Source: Mariprofundaceae bacterium
GTDB lineage: Bacteria > Pseudomonadota > Zetaproteobacteria > Mariprofundales > Mariprofundaceae
Assembly (NCBI GenBank): GCA_030950975.1
Contig: JAUZQL010000106.1
Location: forward strand, 1 to 5,344
DNA: 5,344 nucleotides
Direction of reading: 5' to 3'
In this document: in pieces, positions 1 through 5,289 of the stretch
Layout: each line of letters starts with the position of its first letter
How positions within the stretch are numbered: position 1 is the first letter of the stretch
Translations under genes and position numbers: made by a program
The notes under the pieces: generated by a model
The model's input: the letters and a program-made list of their open reading frames with translations, nothing else
Told to the model about the DNA's origin: nothing
Databases searched by the model: none

Positions 1-594
1 TATACCAAAGAGCATTCGATGCGAGTGGGTCATTTATCGATGGTGTTTGCACAAGAATTAGGCTTGGATGAAGAAACGATTCAAATTATTCGTACGGGTG
101 GGCGTTTGCACGATATTGGTAAAGTAGGTATTGCCGATTCAGTGCTTTTAAAACCAGGGCGTTATACAGAACAAGAGTTTGCCAAAATGAAAGCCCATCC
201 AGCCATTGGCGATAATATTCTAAAAAATATGGATAGCTTGGCAAGAGAGCGTTTGATGGTGCGCCATCATCATGAACGGATGGATGGTCGAGGTTATCCT
301 GATGGTTTAGCTGGAGAAAATATTCCTTTTGAAGCTCGGATTGTGTGTGTGGCTGATGCCATTGATGCGATGACAACACATCGTGTTTATCGTATGGCGA
401 AACCGTTATCTTTTTCTTTGGAACAGCTTCGAATGAATCCTGGCACACAATTTGATCCACAAGTGGTTGAGGTTGCAGTTTCGGTGATTGAACAAGGTTT
501 AGTGCATACGCAAGCTGATTCAACACCAAAAAATATAGAAGGGCTGATGCCTTTATCTGCATTCGATATGGAGAAAGGAGTGCTACATGGTTGA
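1..594 (+). CDS. HD-GYP domain c-di-GMP phosphodiesterase (5' end outside window)
   Basis: This is the C-terminal part of an HD-GYP protein. The family hydrolyses cyclic di-GMP to pGpG or GMP at a metal centre. The frame is open from base 1 and reads YTKEHSMRVGH, the usual start of the HD helix bundle, so the ATG at 19 is internal and the true start lies upstream, probably after a sensor or receiver domain. Counting codons from base 1, the HD pair with HDIGK is at about 37-41, HHExxDGRGYP at about 90-100, and the DAIDAMTTHRVY block at about 120-131, followed by GTQFDP. All the signature residues I can check are present, so it looks catalytically competent. A tail of about 30 residues follows the domain. 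The TGA at 592-594 overlaps the start of the PilZ gene, so the two are probably translationally coupled. Family assignment is firm; the N-terminal architecture is unknown. Confidence 0.93.
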   Translation, partial: YTKEHSMRVGHLSMVFAQELGLDEETIQIIRTGGRLHDIGKVGIADSVLLKPGRYTEQEFAKMKAHPAIGDNILKNMDSLARERLMVRHHHERMDGRGYPDGLAGENIPFEARIVCVADAIDAMTTHRVYRMAKPLSFSLEQLRMNPGTQFDPQVVEVAVSVIEQGLVHTQADSTPKNIEGLMPLSAFDMEKGVLHG

Positions 595-1159
595 TCATGC
601 TGATAACCGCAGACAAGATTTTAGAGTAGAGGATATGCTTCCTTGGAATGATAAACCTTTATCGACTGAAGAATTTGAGATTCGCAGGAAGCATGTAGGG
701 ATACGTTCCCGTCAAAGTTCTATGTTGCGTGATATGGTTGGAACGGATTTGTTTTCAGGTGATTCACGCAATAAATTGAATTCCGAAGTGGCTCAAGCGA
801 TGGAAGCTTTGGATGCCAAATTGAATTATTTGATTGGTATCAATACCTTGAATGATGCTAATCGTAGTAATTTGAAGGAACGCCCCATTAATTTGAGTGT
901 TACAGGGGCAAGTTTTGTAAGTGATGAACGTTATCGTCAAGGTGATCCTATTTTTATAACCATGATGTTACCCTCTTTTCCACCGCTTGTGTTGGAATTG
1001 TTAGGAGAAGTGATGTGGGCAAAAAAGACTGAAGATAATCGACCCTTTATTGGGGTGAAATTTTGTTACCGTTGCGATGAGGAAGAAGACTCTATTGCTA
1101 AATATGTATTTCGTCGCCATCGTGAAATGATTCGCTTACAAAAACAGCAAGATGTGTAA
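587..1159 (+). CDS. PilZ-domain protein, probable c-di-GMP receptor
   Basis: This 190-residue protein has a PilZ-like C-terminal half. The family binds c-di-GMP and passes the signal to motility, adhesion or envelope targets. The hallmark NxSxxG appears as NLSVTG (residues 102-107), followed by a beta-rich stretch with FITMMLP, a GEVMW strand (about 140-144) and FIGVKF (about 154-159). The usual RxxxR before it is not canonical: the nearby basic residues are R93, K97 and R99 in RSNLKER. Ligand binding is therefore likely but not assured. Residues about 62-85 form a predicted amphipathic helix, as in PilZ proteins that oligomerise through a helical segment. No signal peptide or membrane segment is visible, so it is probably cytoplasmic. 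The ATG at 587 is preceded by AAGGAG (575-580) at good spacing and overlaps the HD-GYP stop by 8 nt, which suggests a functional pair. Confidence 0.78.
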   Translation: MVDHADNRRQDFRVEDMLPWNDKPLSTEEFEIRRKHVGIRSRQSSMLRDMVGTDLFSGDSRNKLNSEVAQAMEALDAKLNYLIGINTLNDANRSNLKERPINLSVTGASFVSDERYRQGDPIFITMMLPSFPPLVLELLGEVMWAKKTEDNRPFIGVKFCYRCDEEEDSIAKYVFRRHREMIRLQKQQDV

Positions 1160-1181
1160 CCCTACTCCCAGAGTGATGAAT

Positions 1182-1199
1182 ACACCGAACTAACGGTGT
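1182..1199 (+). other. Small hairpin after the PilZ gene
   Basis: ACACCG (1182-1187) pairs perfectly with CGGTGT (1194-1199) around a 6-nt loop, 22 nt after the PilZ stop. No T-tract follows, so it is not a canonical intrinsic terminator. It could stabilise the 3' end of the upstream transcript or be a weak terminator. Confidence 0.35.
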
Positions 1200-1222
1200 G
1201 CGTAACATCAGTTATTCTAGAC

Positions 1223-1266
1223 TTGTTATTTTCAGTGAGCTATGCATAGTCCGCATTTATTATATT
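1223..1266 (+). promoter_or_regulatory. Candidate promoter region for the SAM-regulated operon
   Basis: The AT-rich stretch ending just before the riboswitch contains -10-like hexamers, TATTAT (1258-1263) and TATATT (1261-1266), each one base from TATAAT. Initiation from either would fall at about 1270-1275, just before P1 of the riboswitch, where a SAM-I leader normally begins. No good -35 lies 16-18 nt upstream. TTGTTA (1223-1228) would instead fit a weaker -10, CATAGT (1245-1250). A perfect 10-bp palindrome, CTATGCATAG, spans 1240-1249. Placement is plausible, but the exact promoter is not resolved. Confidence 0.35.
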
Positions 1267-1276
1267 TAGATCCGAT

Positions 1277-1387
1277 TTTATCTAGAGCAGAGGAGGGTTA
1301 CAGGCCCAATGATTCTGCGGCAACCGACTAAGTGACAACTTAGAGAATGGTGCCAACGCCTGCCTAACGTGAGTTAGGAGCGATAAG
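1277..1387 (+). promoter_or_regulatory. SAM-I (S-box) riboswitch aptamer
   Basis: This leader element matches the S-box consensus that binds S-adenosylmethionine. Conserved blocks appear in the right order: GAGGAGGG, then AGGCCCAATGA (about 1302-1312), GGCAACC (1319-1325), TGGTGCCAA (1348-1356) and CCTGC (1359-1363). Helices can be drawn. P1 is 1277-1282 with 1382-1387 (TTATC/GATAA core). P3 is CTAAGT (1328-1333) with ACTTAG (1338-1343) around GACA. P4 is CCTAAC (1363-1368) with GTTAGG (1373-1378) closed by a GTGA tetraloop. P2 lies within about 1287-1325. GGC (1303-1305) can pair with GCC (1352-1354) as the expected pseudoknot. The element precedes the threonine synthase homologue, with a terminator between them, and should switch the operon off when SAM is abundant. 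Confidence 0.93.
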
Positions 1388-1443
1388 TTTCGGGTTGTTA
1401 GTTTTTTTGGCAGCAGCCACACTTTCAACCTTCGCTTTATCGC
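1380..1443 (+). promoter_or_regulatory. Antiterminator pairing of the SAM-I expression platform
   Basis: The 3' strand of riboswitch P1, GCGATAA (1380-1386), is perfectly complementary to TTATCGC (1437-1443) in the loop and 3' stem of the terminator. GGTTG (1393-1397) is complementary to CAACC (1426-1430) in its 5' arm. Together they form a 12-bp antiterminator with an internal loop, mutually exclusive with both P1 and the terminator. This predicts that without SAM the antiterminator forms and the operon is read, while with SAM P1 holds 1380-1387 and termination occurs. Confidence 0.82.
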
Positions 1444-1455
1444 GAAGGTTTTTTT
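1427..1455 (+). terminator. Riboswitch-controlled intrinsic terminator
   Basis: A perfect 9-bp stem pairs AACCTTCGC (1427-1435) with GCGAAGGTT (1442-1450) around a 6-nt loop. The last two T's of the stem begin a run of seven T's (1449-1455). It lies 40 nt after the aptamer and ends about 40 nt before the threonine synthase start, the standard position for an S-box attenuator. Confidence 0.9.
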
Positions 1456-1496
1456 ATTTCTGGAAATTGGAAAAAAGAAAACGGGAGTTTGACGAG

Positions 1497-2741
1497 ATGA
1501 GTGAAAGTATTGTTCGTGCCTTAAAATGTCGTGAATGTGGTCATGAATATGAAATTCAGCCGACGCATGTGTGTGAATTTTGTTTTGGTCCTTTAGAAGT
1601 CGTCTATGATTATGATAAACTAGACGATAAATTTACACGTGAATTGATTGAATCTCGCCCACAAAATATGTGGCGTTATAAAGAGTTATTACCCATTGAC
1701 GGTGAACCAAAAGTGGGTGCAAACAATGGTTTTACACCATTGATTAAAGCTGATCGCCTAGCTAAAGAACTGGGTGTAAAAGAGCTTTATATTAAAAATG
1801 ATTCAGTATGTTATCCAACCTTATCTTTCAAAGATCGTGTCGTATCTGTGGCTTTGTCCAAAGCTGTAGAATTTGGTTTTAAAACAGTGGCATGTGCATC
1901 AACAGGGAATTTGGCAGGCTCAGTAGCCGCCAATGCTGCGGCTGCAGGTTTGGAATCATATGTCTTTATTCCTGAAGACTTAGAACAAGGTAAAGTATTG
2001 GGAGCCGCAATTTTTGGCACCAATGTTATCGGTATTCGCGGTCAATATGATGATGTAAACCGTTTATGTTCAGAAGTTGCTGGTAAATATGGTTGGGCAT
2101 TTGTAAATGTAAATGTACGTCCATTTTATGCCGAAGGCTCAAAAACATTGGGTTATGAAGTGATGGAACAGTTGGGTTGGAAAGCTCCCAAGCATGTTGT
2201 CGTACCGATGGCTTCAGGGTCGTTGTGTACCAAAGTGGATAAATCCATCAAAGAATTTATTAAATTGGGCTTGGTTGAAGATAATCAAACAGCGATGTAT
2301 GGCGCACAAGCCACAGGTTGCTCACCCATTGCGAAGTCTGTCAAAGATGATACGGATATGATTCACCCCGTGAAAGCAGACACCATTGCGAAATCATTGG
2401 CGATTGGTAACCCTGCTGATGGTTATTATGCCAATAAAGTGATGAAAGAAAGTGGTGGTTATGCTGAAGATGTTTCGGATGAAGAAATTATTGATGCGAT
2501 GAAGTTATTGGCTCGAACTGAAGGTATTTTCGCAGAAACTGCGGGCGGTGTCACCTTGGGTTGTGCGAAAAAACTGATTGATTCTGGGAAGATTCCACGT
2601 GATGAATCCATTGTTTTGTGTATCACAGGTAATGGCTTAAAAACACAAGAAGCAGTTTTAAATGAAGTGGCAAAACCACGTATTATCAATGCCTCATTAA
2701 AAGAGTTTGATGTATTGGCAGCAGCAGATGGCGTGAAATAA
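1497..2741 (+). CDS. thrC: Threonine synthase-family PLP enzyme (SAM-regulated)
   Basis: This is a 414-residue fold-type II PLP enzyme. Threonine synthase converts O-phosphohomoserine and water to threonine in the cytoplasm. An N-terminal zinc ribbon is visible (C11-x2-C14, C26-x2-C29). Then come the PLP lysine in SFKDR (K112), the phosphate-binding STGNLAGS loop (from 136), MASGSL (238-243) and TGNGLK (377-382). Length and layout fit the shorter threonine synthase class. I chose ATG 1497, with GGGAG at 1483-1487, over an in-frame TTG at 1395. The TTG would add 34 residues encoded by the riboswitch terminator and has no homology-like features. This is the first gene of the SAM-controlled operon, 30 nt before a sulfur carrier gene. 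Threonine synthase is the best family call, but the setting leaves open a homocysteine- or methionine-related activity on O-phosphohomoserine. Confidence 0.88.
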   Translation: MSESIVRALKCRECGHEYEIQPTHVCEFCFGPLEVVYDYDKLDDKFTRELIESRPQNMWRYKELLPIDGEPKVGANNGFTPLIKADRLAKELGVKELYIKNDSVCYPTLSFKDRVVSVALSKAVEFGFKTVACASTGNLAGSVAANAAAAGLESYVFIPEDLEQGKVLGAAIFGTNVIGIRGQYDDVNRLCSEVAGKYGWAFVNVNVRPFYAEGSKTLGYEVMEQLGWKAPKHVVVPMASGSLCTKVDKSIKEFIKLGLVEDNQTAMYGAQATGCSPIAKSVKDDTDMIHPVKADTIAKSLAIGNPADGYYANKVMKESGGYAEDVSDEEIIDAMKLLARTEGIFAETAGGVTLGCAKKLIDSGKIPRDESIVLCITGNGLKTQEAVLNEVAKPRIINASLKEFDVLAAADGVK

Positions 2742-2771
2742 ATCTATAACCTTAGAATAGGAGAAATCAAC

Positions 2772-3050
2772 ATGGCAGTAACAGTAAGAATTCCAACCCC
2801 ATTGCGTAAATTAACCGCAGGTGCTGATGAAGTATCTGTGGAAGCTGCAAATATCGGCAGCATGATCGATAACTTAGAAGCGGCACATGCAGGTCTAAAA
2901 GAGCGTTTGTGTGATGAGTCTGGTGAGATTCGTCGTTTTGTGAATGTATATTTGAATGATGAAGATGTACGTTTTTTGCAAGGTCGTGAAACGGCATTAA
3001 AAGATGGTGATGAAGTATCAATTGTTCCAGCTATTGCAGGCGGAAAATAA
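2772..3050 (+). CDS. CysO/ThiS/MoaD-like sulfur carrier protein with GGK tail
   Basis: This is a 92-residue ubiquitin-fold (beta-grasp) sulfur carrier. It closely resembles what I recall of M. tuberculosis CysO: an IPTPLRKLT start, RFVNVYLNDEDVRF (residues 55-68), then DGDEVSIVPAIAGG. Family members are adenylated on the C-terminal Gly by an E1-like enzyme and turned into a thiocarboxylate that donates sulfur. Here the Gly-Gly (90-91) is followed by one Lys (92), so the tail would need trimming before activation, as with HcyS-Ala of Wolinella. AGGAG (2759-2763) precedes the ATG. It sits 30 nt after the threonine synthase homologue, with a cysteine synthase and a ThiF/MoeB enzyme downstream, which favours an amino-acid sulfur role over molybdopterin or thiamine. 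A molybdopterin role is less likely because no moa or moe partners other than the E1 are seen. Confidence 0.88.
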   Translation: MAVTVRIPTPLRKLTAGADEVSVEAANIGSMIDNLEAAHAGLKERLCDESGEIRRFVNVYLNDEDVRFLQGRETALKDGDEVSIVPAIAGGK

Positions 3051-3063
3051 TTCACAAAGATAT

Positions 3064-3093
3064 GAAGGCATAACTTTTGTGCCTTCCTTTTTT
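3064..3093 (+). terminator. Terminator-like hairpin between carrier and NIL genes
   Basis: GAAGGCA (3064-3070) pairs perfectly with TGCCTTC (3080-3086) around a 9-nt loop, followed by C and six T's (3088-3093). This is a plausible partial terminator inside the operon that would lower expression of the downstream genes relative to the carrier. CACAAAG (3053-3059) can alternatively pair with TTTTGTG (3075-3081), sharing two bases with the terminator arm, so an alternative fold is possible. The next gene's Shine-Dalgarno starts 2 nt after the T-tract. Confidence 0.65.
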
Positions 3094-3104
3094 AGAGGTG
3101 CTGT

Positions 3105-3347
3105 ATGAAATTACGTGTTTATTTGAACTTTGATGAAAAATCAGTGACGAGCCCAGTGATTTGGAAATTGGCAAAAGAGTTTGATGTCATCACCAATATT
3201 CGCAGTGCATCGGTAAAAGAAGGCATGGGGCTGCTTGGGCTTGAAATTGAGGGTGAAACTTCAATTGTCGAAGCTTCTGCGCGATGGCTTGAGGCGCAAG
3301 AAGGCGTGCATGTTGAACCGATTGAACAAAATGTAATAGAGGGTTGA
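3105..3347 (+). CDS. Stand-alone NIL-domain protein
   Basis: This 80-residue protein is made up almost entirely of a NIL domain, the small ferredoxin-like (ACT-like) fold found at the C-terminus of the methionine ABC transporter ATPase MetN. It also occurs fused to ferredoxins linked to homocysteine synthesis. Visible features are an RVYLNF strand, PVIWKLAKEFDVITNIRSA (17-35, with NIR where the name-giving NIL usually is), a GLLGLEIEG strand and an ASARWLEAQEGVHVEPI ending. In MetN the domain binds methionine and inhibits transport, so a sensing or scaffold role here is reasonable inference. There is no signal peptide or metal motif. GAGG (3095-3098) precedes the ATG. Its TGA is one base before the cysteine synthase ATG, which implies tight coupling. 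The specific function is not known to me. Confidence 0.75.
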   Translation: MKLRVYLNFDEKSVTSPVIWKLAKEFDVITNIRSASVKEGMGLLGLEIEGETSIVEASARWLEAQEGVHVEPIEQNVIEG

Positions 3348-3348
3348 T

Positions 3349-4281
3349 ATGACCATTTATAATAATGCTTCAGAAACAGTGGGTGGCACACCCTTGATTT
3401 GTTTGAATCAAATTGGTGCTGATTTAGATGTTGAAATTCTAGTGAAATGTGAATTTTATAACCCTTTAAACTCTGTGAAAGATCGTATCGCTCGTTTTAT
3501 GATTGAAGCGGCGGAAGCGTCAGGGGCTTTAAAAAAAGGCGGCGCGATTGTTGAAGCGACATCGGGTAATACGGGTATTGCACTGGCATTTATTGCCCGT
3601 GCTAAAGGTTATCACTGTATTTTAACCATGCCTGAATCCATGAGCTTGGAACGTCGGAAATTATTGAAACTTTTGGGTGCAGAATTGGTCTTAACACCTG
3701 CTGAACTGGGTATGAAAGGTGCGATTGCCAAAGCCGAAGCCTTAACAGCAAGTAATGAAGGCTCGTTTATGGCGAAGCAATTTGAAAACCCTGCGAATCC
3801 TGAGGCTCACCGCCAAACGACCGCTGAAGAAATTTGGTCAGATTGTGATGGTAAAGTGGATGCTTTGGTGGCAGGTGTTGGCACGGGTGGAACTATTACA
3901 GGTATATCAGAAGTATTAAAATCTCGAAATCCTGATTTTAAAGCGTTTGCAGTGGAGCCTGTTGATTCTCCTATAATGTCTGGTGGCAAGCCTGGCCCGC
4001 ATAAAATTCAAGGTATTGGTGCTGGATTTATTCCTAAGAATTTGAATATGGACATCGTTGATGGCGTGGAGCAAGTCAGCAATGATGATGCTTTTTCTAT
4101 GGCACGTCGTTTAGCCAACGAAGAAGGCATTCCCGGTGGTATCTCATCAGGTGCAGCGGTATGCGCAGCATTGAAAGTGGCAGCGAAAGATAGCATGAAA
4201 GGCAAACGAATCGTGGTGATTTTACCATCGATGGCCGAGCGTTATATGTCCACAGATTTATTCAAAGGTATTGAAGTTTAA
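3349..4281 (+). CDS. cysK: Cysteine synthase (CysK-type O-acetylserine sulfhydrylase)
   Basis: This 310-residue fold-type II PLP enzyme is expected to replace the activated hydroxyl of serine with sulfide to give cysteine. Diagnostic motifs are present: GGTPL (12-16), NPLNSVKDR with the PLP Lys44, the substrate loop TSGNTG (71-76), GTGGT phosphate binding (178-182), HKIQGIGAGF (218-227), SSGAA (266-270) and PSMAERYMSTDLF near the end. Most relatives have a Gly where this has Ala in the AERY segment. Length is typical and no regulatory CBS domain is attached. It follows the NIL gene by one base, with GAGGG (3339-3343) as Shine-Dalgarno. The sequence looks more CysK than CysM. The neighbouring carrier and E1-like enzyme raise the alternative that it accepts thiocarboxylate sulfur, as M. 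tuberculosis CysM does with O-phosphoserine. Substrate choice cannot be settled by reading. Confidence 0.9.
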   Translation: MTIYNNASETVGGTPLICLNQIGADLDVEILVKCEFYNPLNSVKDRIARFMIEAAEASGALKKGGAIVEATSGNTGIALAFIARAKGYHCILTMPESMSLERRKLLKLLGAELVLTPAELGMKGAIAKAEALTASNEGSFMAKQFENPANPEAHRQTTAEEIWSDCDGKVDALVAGVGTGGTITGISEVLKSRNPDFKAFAVEPVDSPIMSGGKPGPHKIQGIGAGFIPKNLNMDIVDGVEQVSNDDAFSMARRLANEEGIPGGISSGAAVCAALKVAAKDSMKGKRIVVILPSMAERYMSTDLFKGIEV

Positions 4282-4291
4282 AAGTTTTGAA

Positions 4292-4338
4292 CTGCGGAAG
4301 CGCAGCGGTGCGGAGATAAAATCTGCGCCTCTGTGCTG
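4292..4338 (+). repeat. Imperfect GC-rich palindromic segment
   Basis: The 81-nt gap between the cysteine synthase and the ThiF/MoeB gene contains two hairpins. CTGCG (4292-4296) pairs with CGCAG (4301-4305) around GAAG. GCGGAGAT (4310-4317) pairs with ATCTGCGC (4321-4328) with one mismatch. CAGC (4303-4306) can also pair with GCTG (4335-4338) as an outer closing helix. The right side, GCGCCTCTGTGCTGAT, resembles the right arm of the repeat at 5192-5245 (GTGCCTCTGTGGTGAT, 14 of 16 identical), which suggests a decayed relative. No T-tract follows, so it is not a classic terminator. Confidence 0.5.
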
Positions 4339-4362
4339 ATGTGATGATATTGAGGTTAAAGT

Positions 4363-5184
4363 ATGATTGATTTCACAGAAGAACAAATCGAACGTTATTC
4401 ACGCCATATTATTTTGCCTGAAATAGGGGCTGAAGGACAGTCTAAACTATTAGAAGCAAAAGTATTCATGATTGGTGCGGGTGGTTTGGGTTCGCCAGTT
4501 GCCTATTATTTGGCAGCAGCAGGTGTTGGTACGATTGGTATTGCCGATGCAGATGTCGTGGATTCTTCGAACTTGCAACGCCAGATTATTCATAAGCAAA
4601 GTCGTATTGGTATGCCTAAGGTGGAAAGTGCCAAGCAAACCATGCAGGCGCTCAATCCTGATGTGAAAGTGAATACATATAACTATTTTGTCACTGAAGA
4701 TAATATTCGTGATATTATCAAAGATTATGACATCATTATTGATGGTTGTGATAATTTTCCTACACGTTTCTTGGTCAATGACGCATGTTATTTTGAAAAG
4801 AAACCCTTGATTTCAGGCGCAATGTTTCGTTTTGAAGGACAAGTGGCGACATACAAGCCGCATGTTCATAAAGAAGGTCCATGTTACCGTTGCTTATACC
4901 CTGAACCACCACCAGCAGGTCTTGTACCTTCCTGTTCTGAAGCTGGTATTTTAGGGGCATTGGCGGGTTGTGTTGGAACAATTCAGGCCGTGGAAGCAGT
5001 CAAAGAAATCCTTGGCATTGGTGATTCTTTGTCAGGTAAGTTGATGGTATTTGATGCCTTGCGGATGGAATGGAAAAAATTGAAATTACGCAAAGATCCA
5101 GCTTGCCCATTGTGTGGTGAGAATCCAAGCATTACTGATTTGGTGACGTACGAACAAGCGTGTGAATTAAAGTTCGGCGAATAA
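4363..5184 (+). CDS. ThiF/MoeB/HesA-family E1-like adenylyltransferase
   Basis: This 273-residue enzyme is expected to adenylate the C-terminal glycine of a ubiquitin-like sulfur carrier using ATP, the first step to the thiocarboxylate. The characteristic RYSRHIILPEIG start is followed by the nucleotide loop GAGGLGS (38-44), an acidic strand ending ADADVVDSSNLQRQ (61-74, with R73), IGMPKVESA with K86, and the metal-binding region DGCDNFPTRF (127-136). Two zinc-site pairs are seen, CYRC (174-177) and CPLC (248-251). C191 in PSCSEAGILGA is the candidate catalytic cysteine. The protein ends without the rhodanese domain found in MoeZ/MoeBR types, so sulfur must come from another donor. GAGG (4352-4355) lies 7 nt before the ATG. 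The co-located CysO-like carrier is the obvious substrate. Generic moeB or thiF names would mislead, so no symbol is given. Confidence 0.9.
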   Translation: MIDFTEEQIERYSRHIILPEIGAEGQSKLLEAKVFMIGAGGLGSPVAYYLAAAGVGTIGIADADVVDSSNLQRQIIHKQSRIGMPKVESAKQTMQALNPDVKVNTYNYFVTEDNIRDIIKDYDIIIDGCDNFPTRFLVNDACYFEKKPLISGAMFRFEGQVATYKPHVHKEGPCYRCLYPEPPPAGLVPSCSEAGILGALAGCVGTIQAVEAVKEILGIGDSLSGKLMVFDALRMEWKKLKLRKDPACPLCGENPSITDLVTYEQACELKFGE

Positions 5185-5191
5185 GATTTTA

Positions 5192-5245
5192 ACCACAGAG
5201 ACACAGAGAATATCATTAAGGTTTTGTTCTTTGTGCCTCTGTGGT
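5192..5245 (+). repeat. Long CACAGAG-type inverted repeat
   Basis: ACCACAGAGACACAGAG (5192-5208) is nearly complementary to CTTTGTGCCTCTGTGGT (5229-5245). Extending inward, 21 positions (5192-5212 with 5225-5245) pair with one A/C mismatch and two G-T wobbles around a 12-nt loop. It lies 7 nt after the ThiF/MoeB stop. No T-tract follows the right arm, so it does not look like an intrinsic terminator. From memory, intergenic palindromes built on this CCACAGAGACACAGAG motif recur in many environmental bacterial genomes, so this is probably a dispersed REP-like element. That cannot be confirmed from one window. Confidence 0.75.
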
Positions 5246-5289
5246 GATTGTATAGTGATTGTTTTGGTAAATATTGAGGTAACAAAAAT

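Noticed and set aside
19..594. HD-GYP gene starting at ATG 19
   Set aside because: The frame is open to base 1 and the residues before this Met (YTKEHS) belong to the conserved HD helix, so the gene begins upstream of the window.
86..616. 176-codon open frame on the - strand
   Set aside because: It is fully antisense to the strongly conserved HD-GYP gene and shows no recognisable motif.
1395..1496. In-frame TTG start giving the threonine synthase homologue a 34-residue N-terminal extension
   Set aside because: This stretch is the riboswitch expression platform, including the terminator and its T-tract. ATG 1497 has a good Shine-Dalgarno and gives the expected zinc-ribbon N-terminus.
2772..3050. 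MoaD or ThiS for molybdopterin or thiamine synthesis
   Set aside because: No moa, mog or thi neighbours are seen. The RFVNVYLNDEDVRF and AIAGG segments resemble CysO, and the neighbours are PLP enzymes of amino-acid metabolism.
2744..3055. Minus-strand open frames opposite the carrier gene
   Set aside because: They are antisense shadows of the CysO-like gene, with low-complexity Ser/His-rich translations and no family resemblance.
5192..5245. The long inverted repeat as an intrinsic terminator or CRISPR repeat
   Set aside because: There is no T-tract after the right arm, and only a single palindrome rather than regularly spaced direct repeats.
4983..5285. 100-codon minus-strand open frame over the ThiF/MoeB end and repeat
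   Set aside because: It is mostly antisense to a conserved gene, and the remainder runs through the palindromic repeat.
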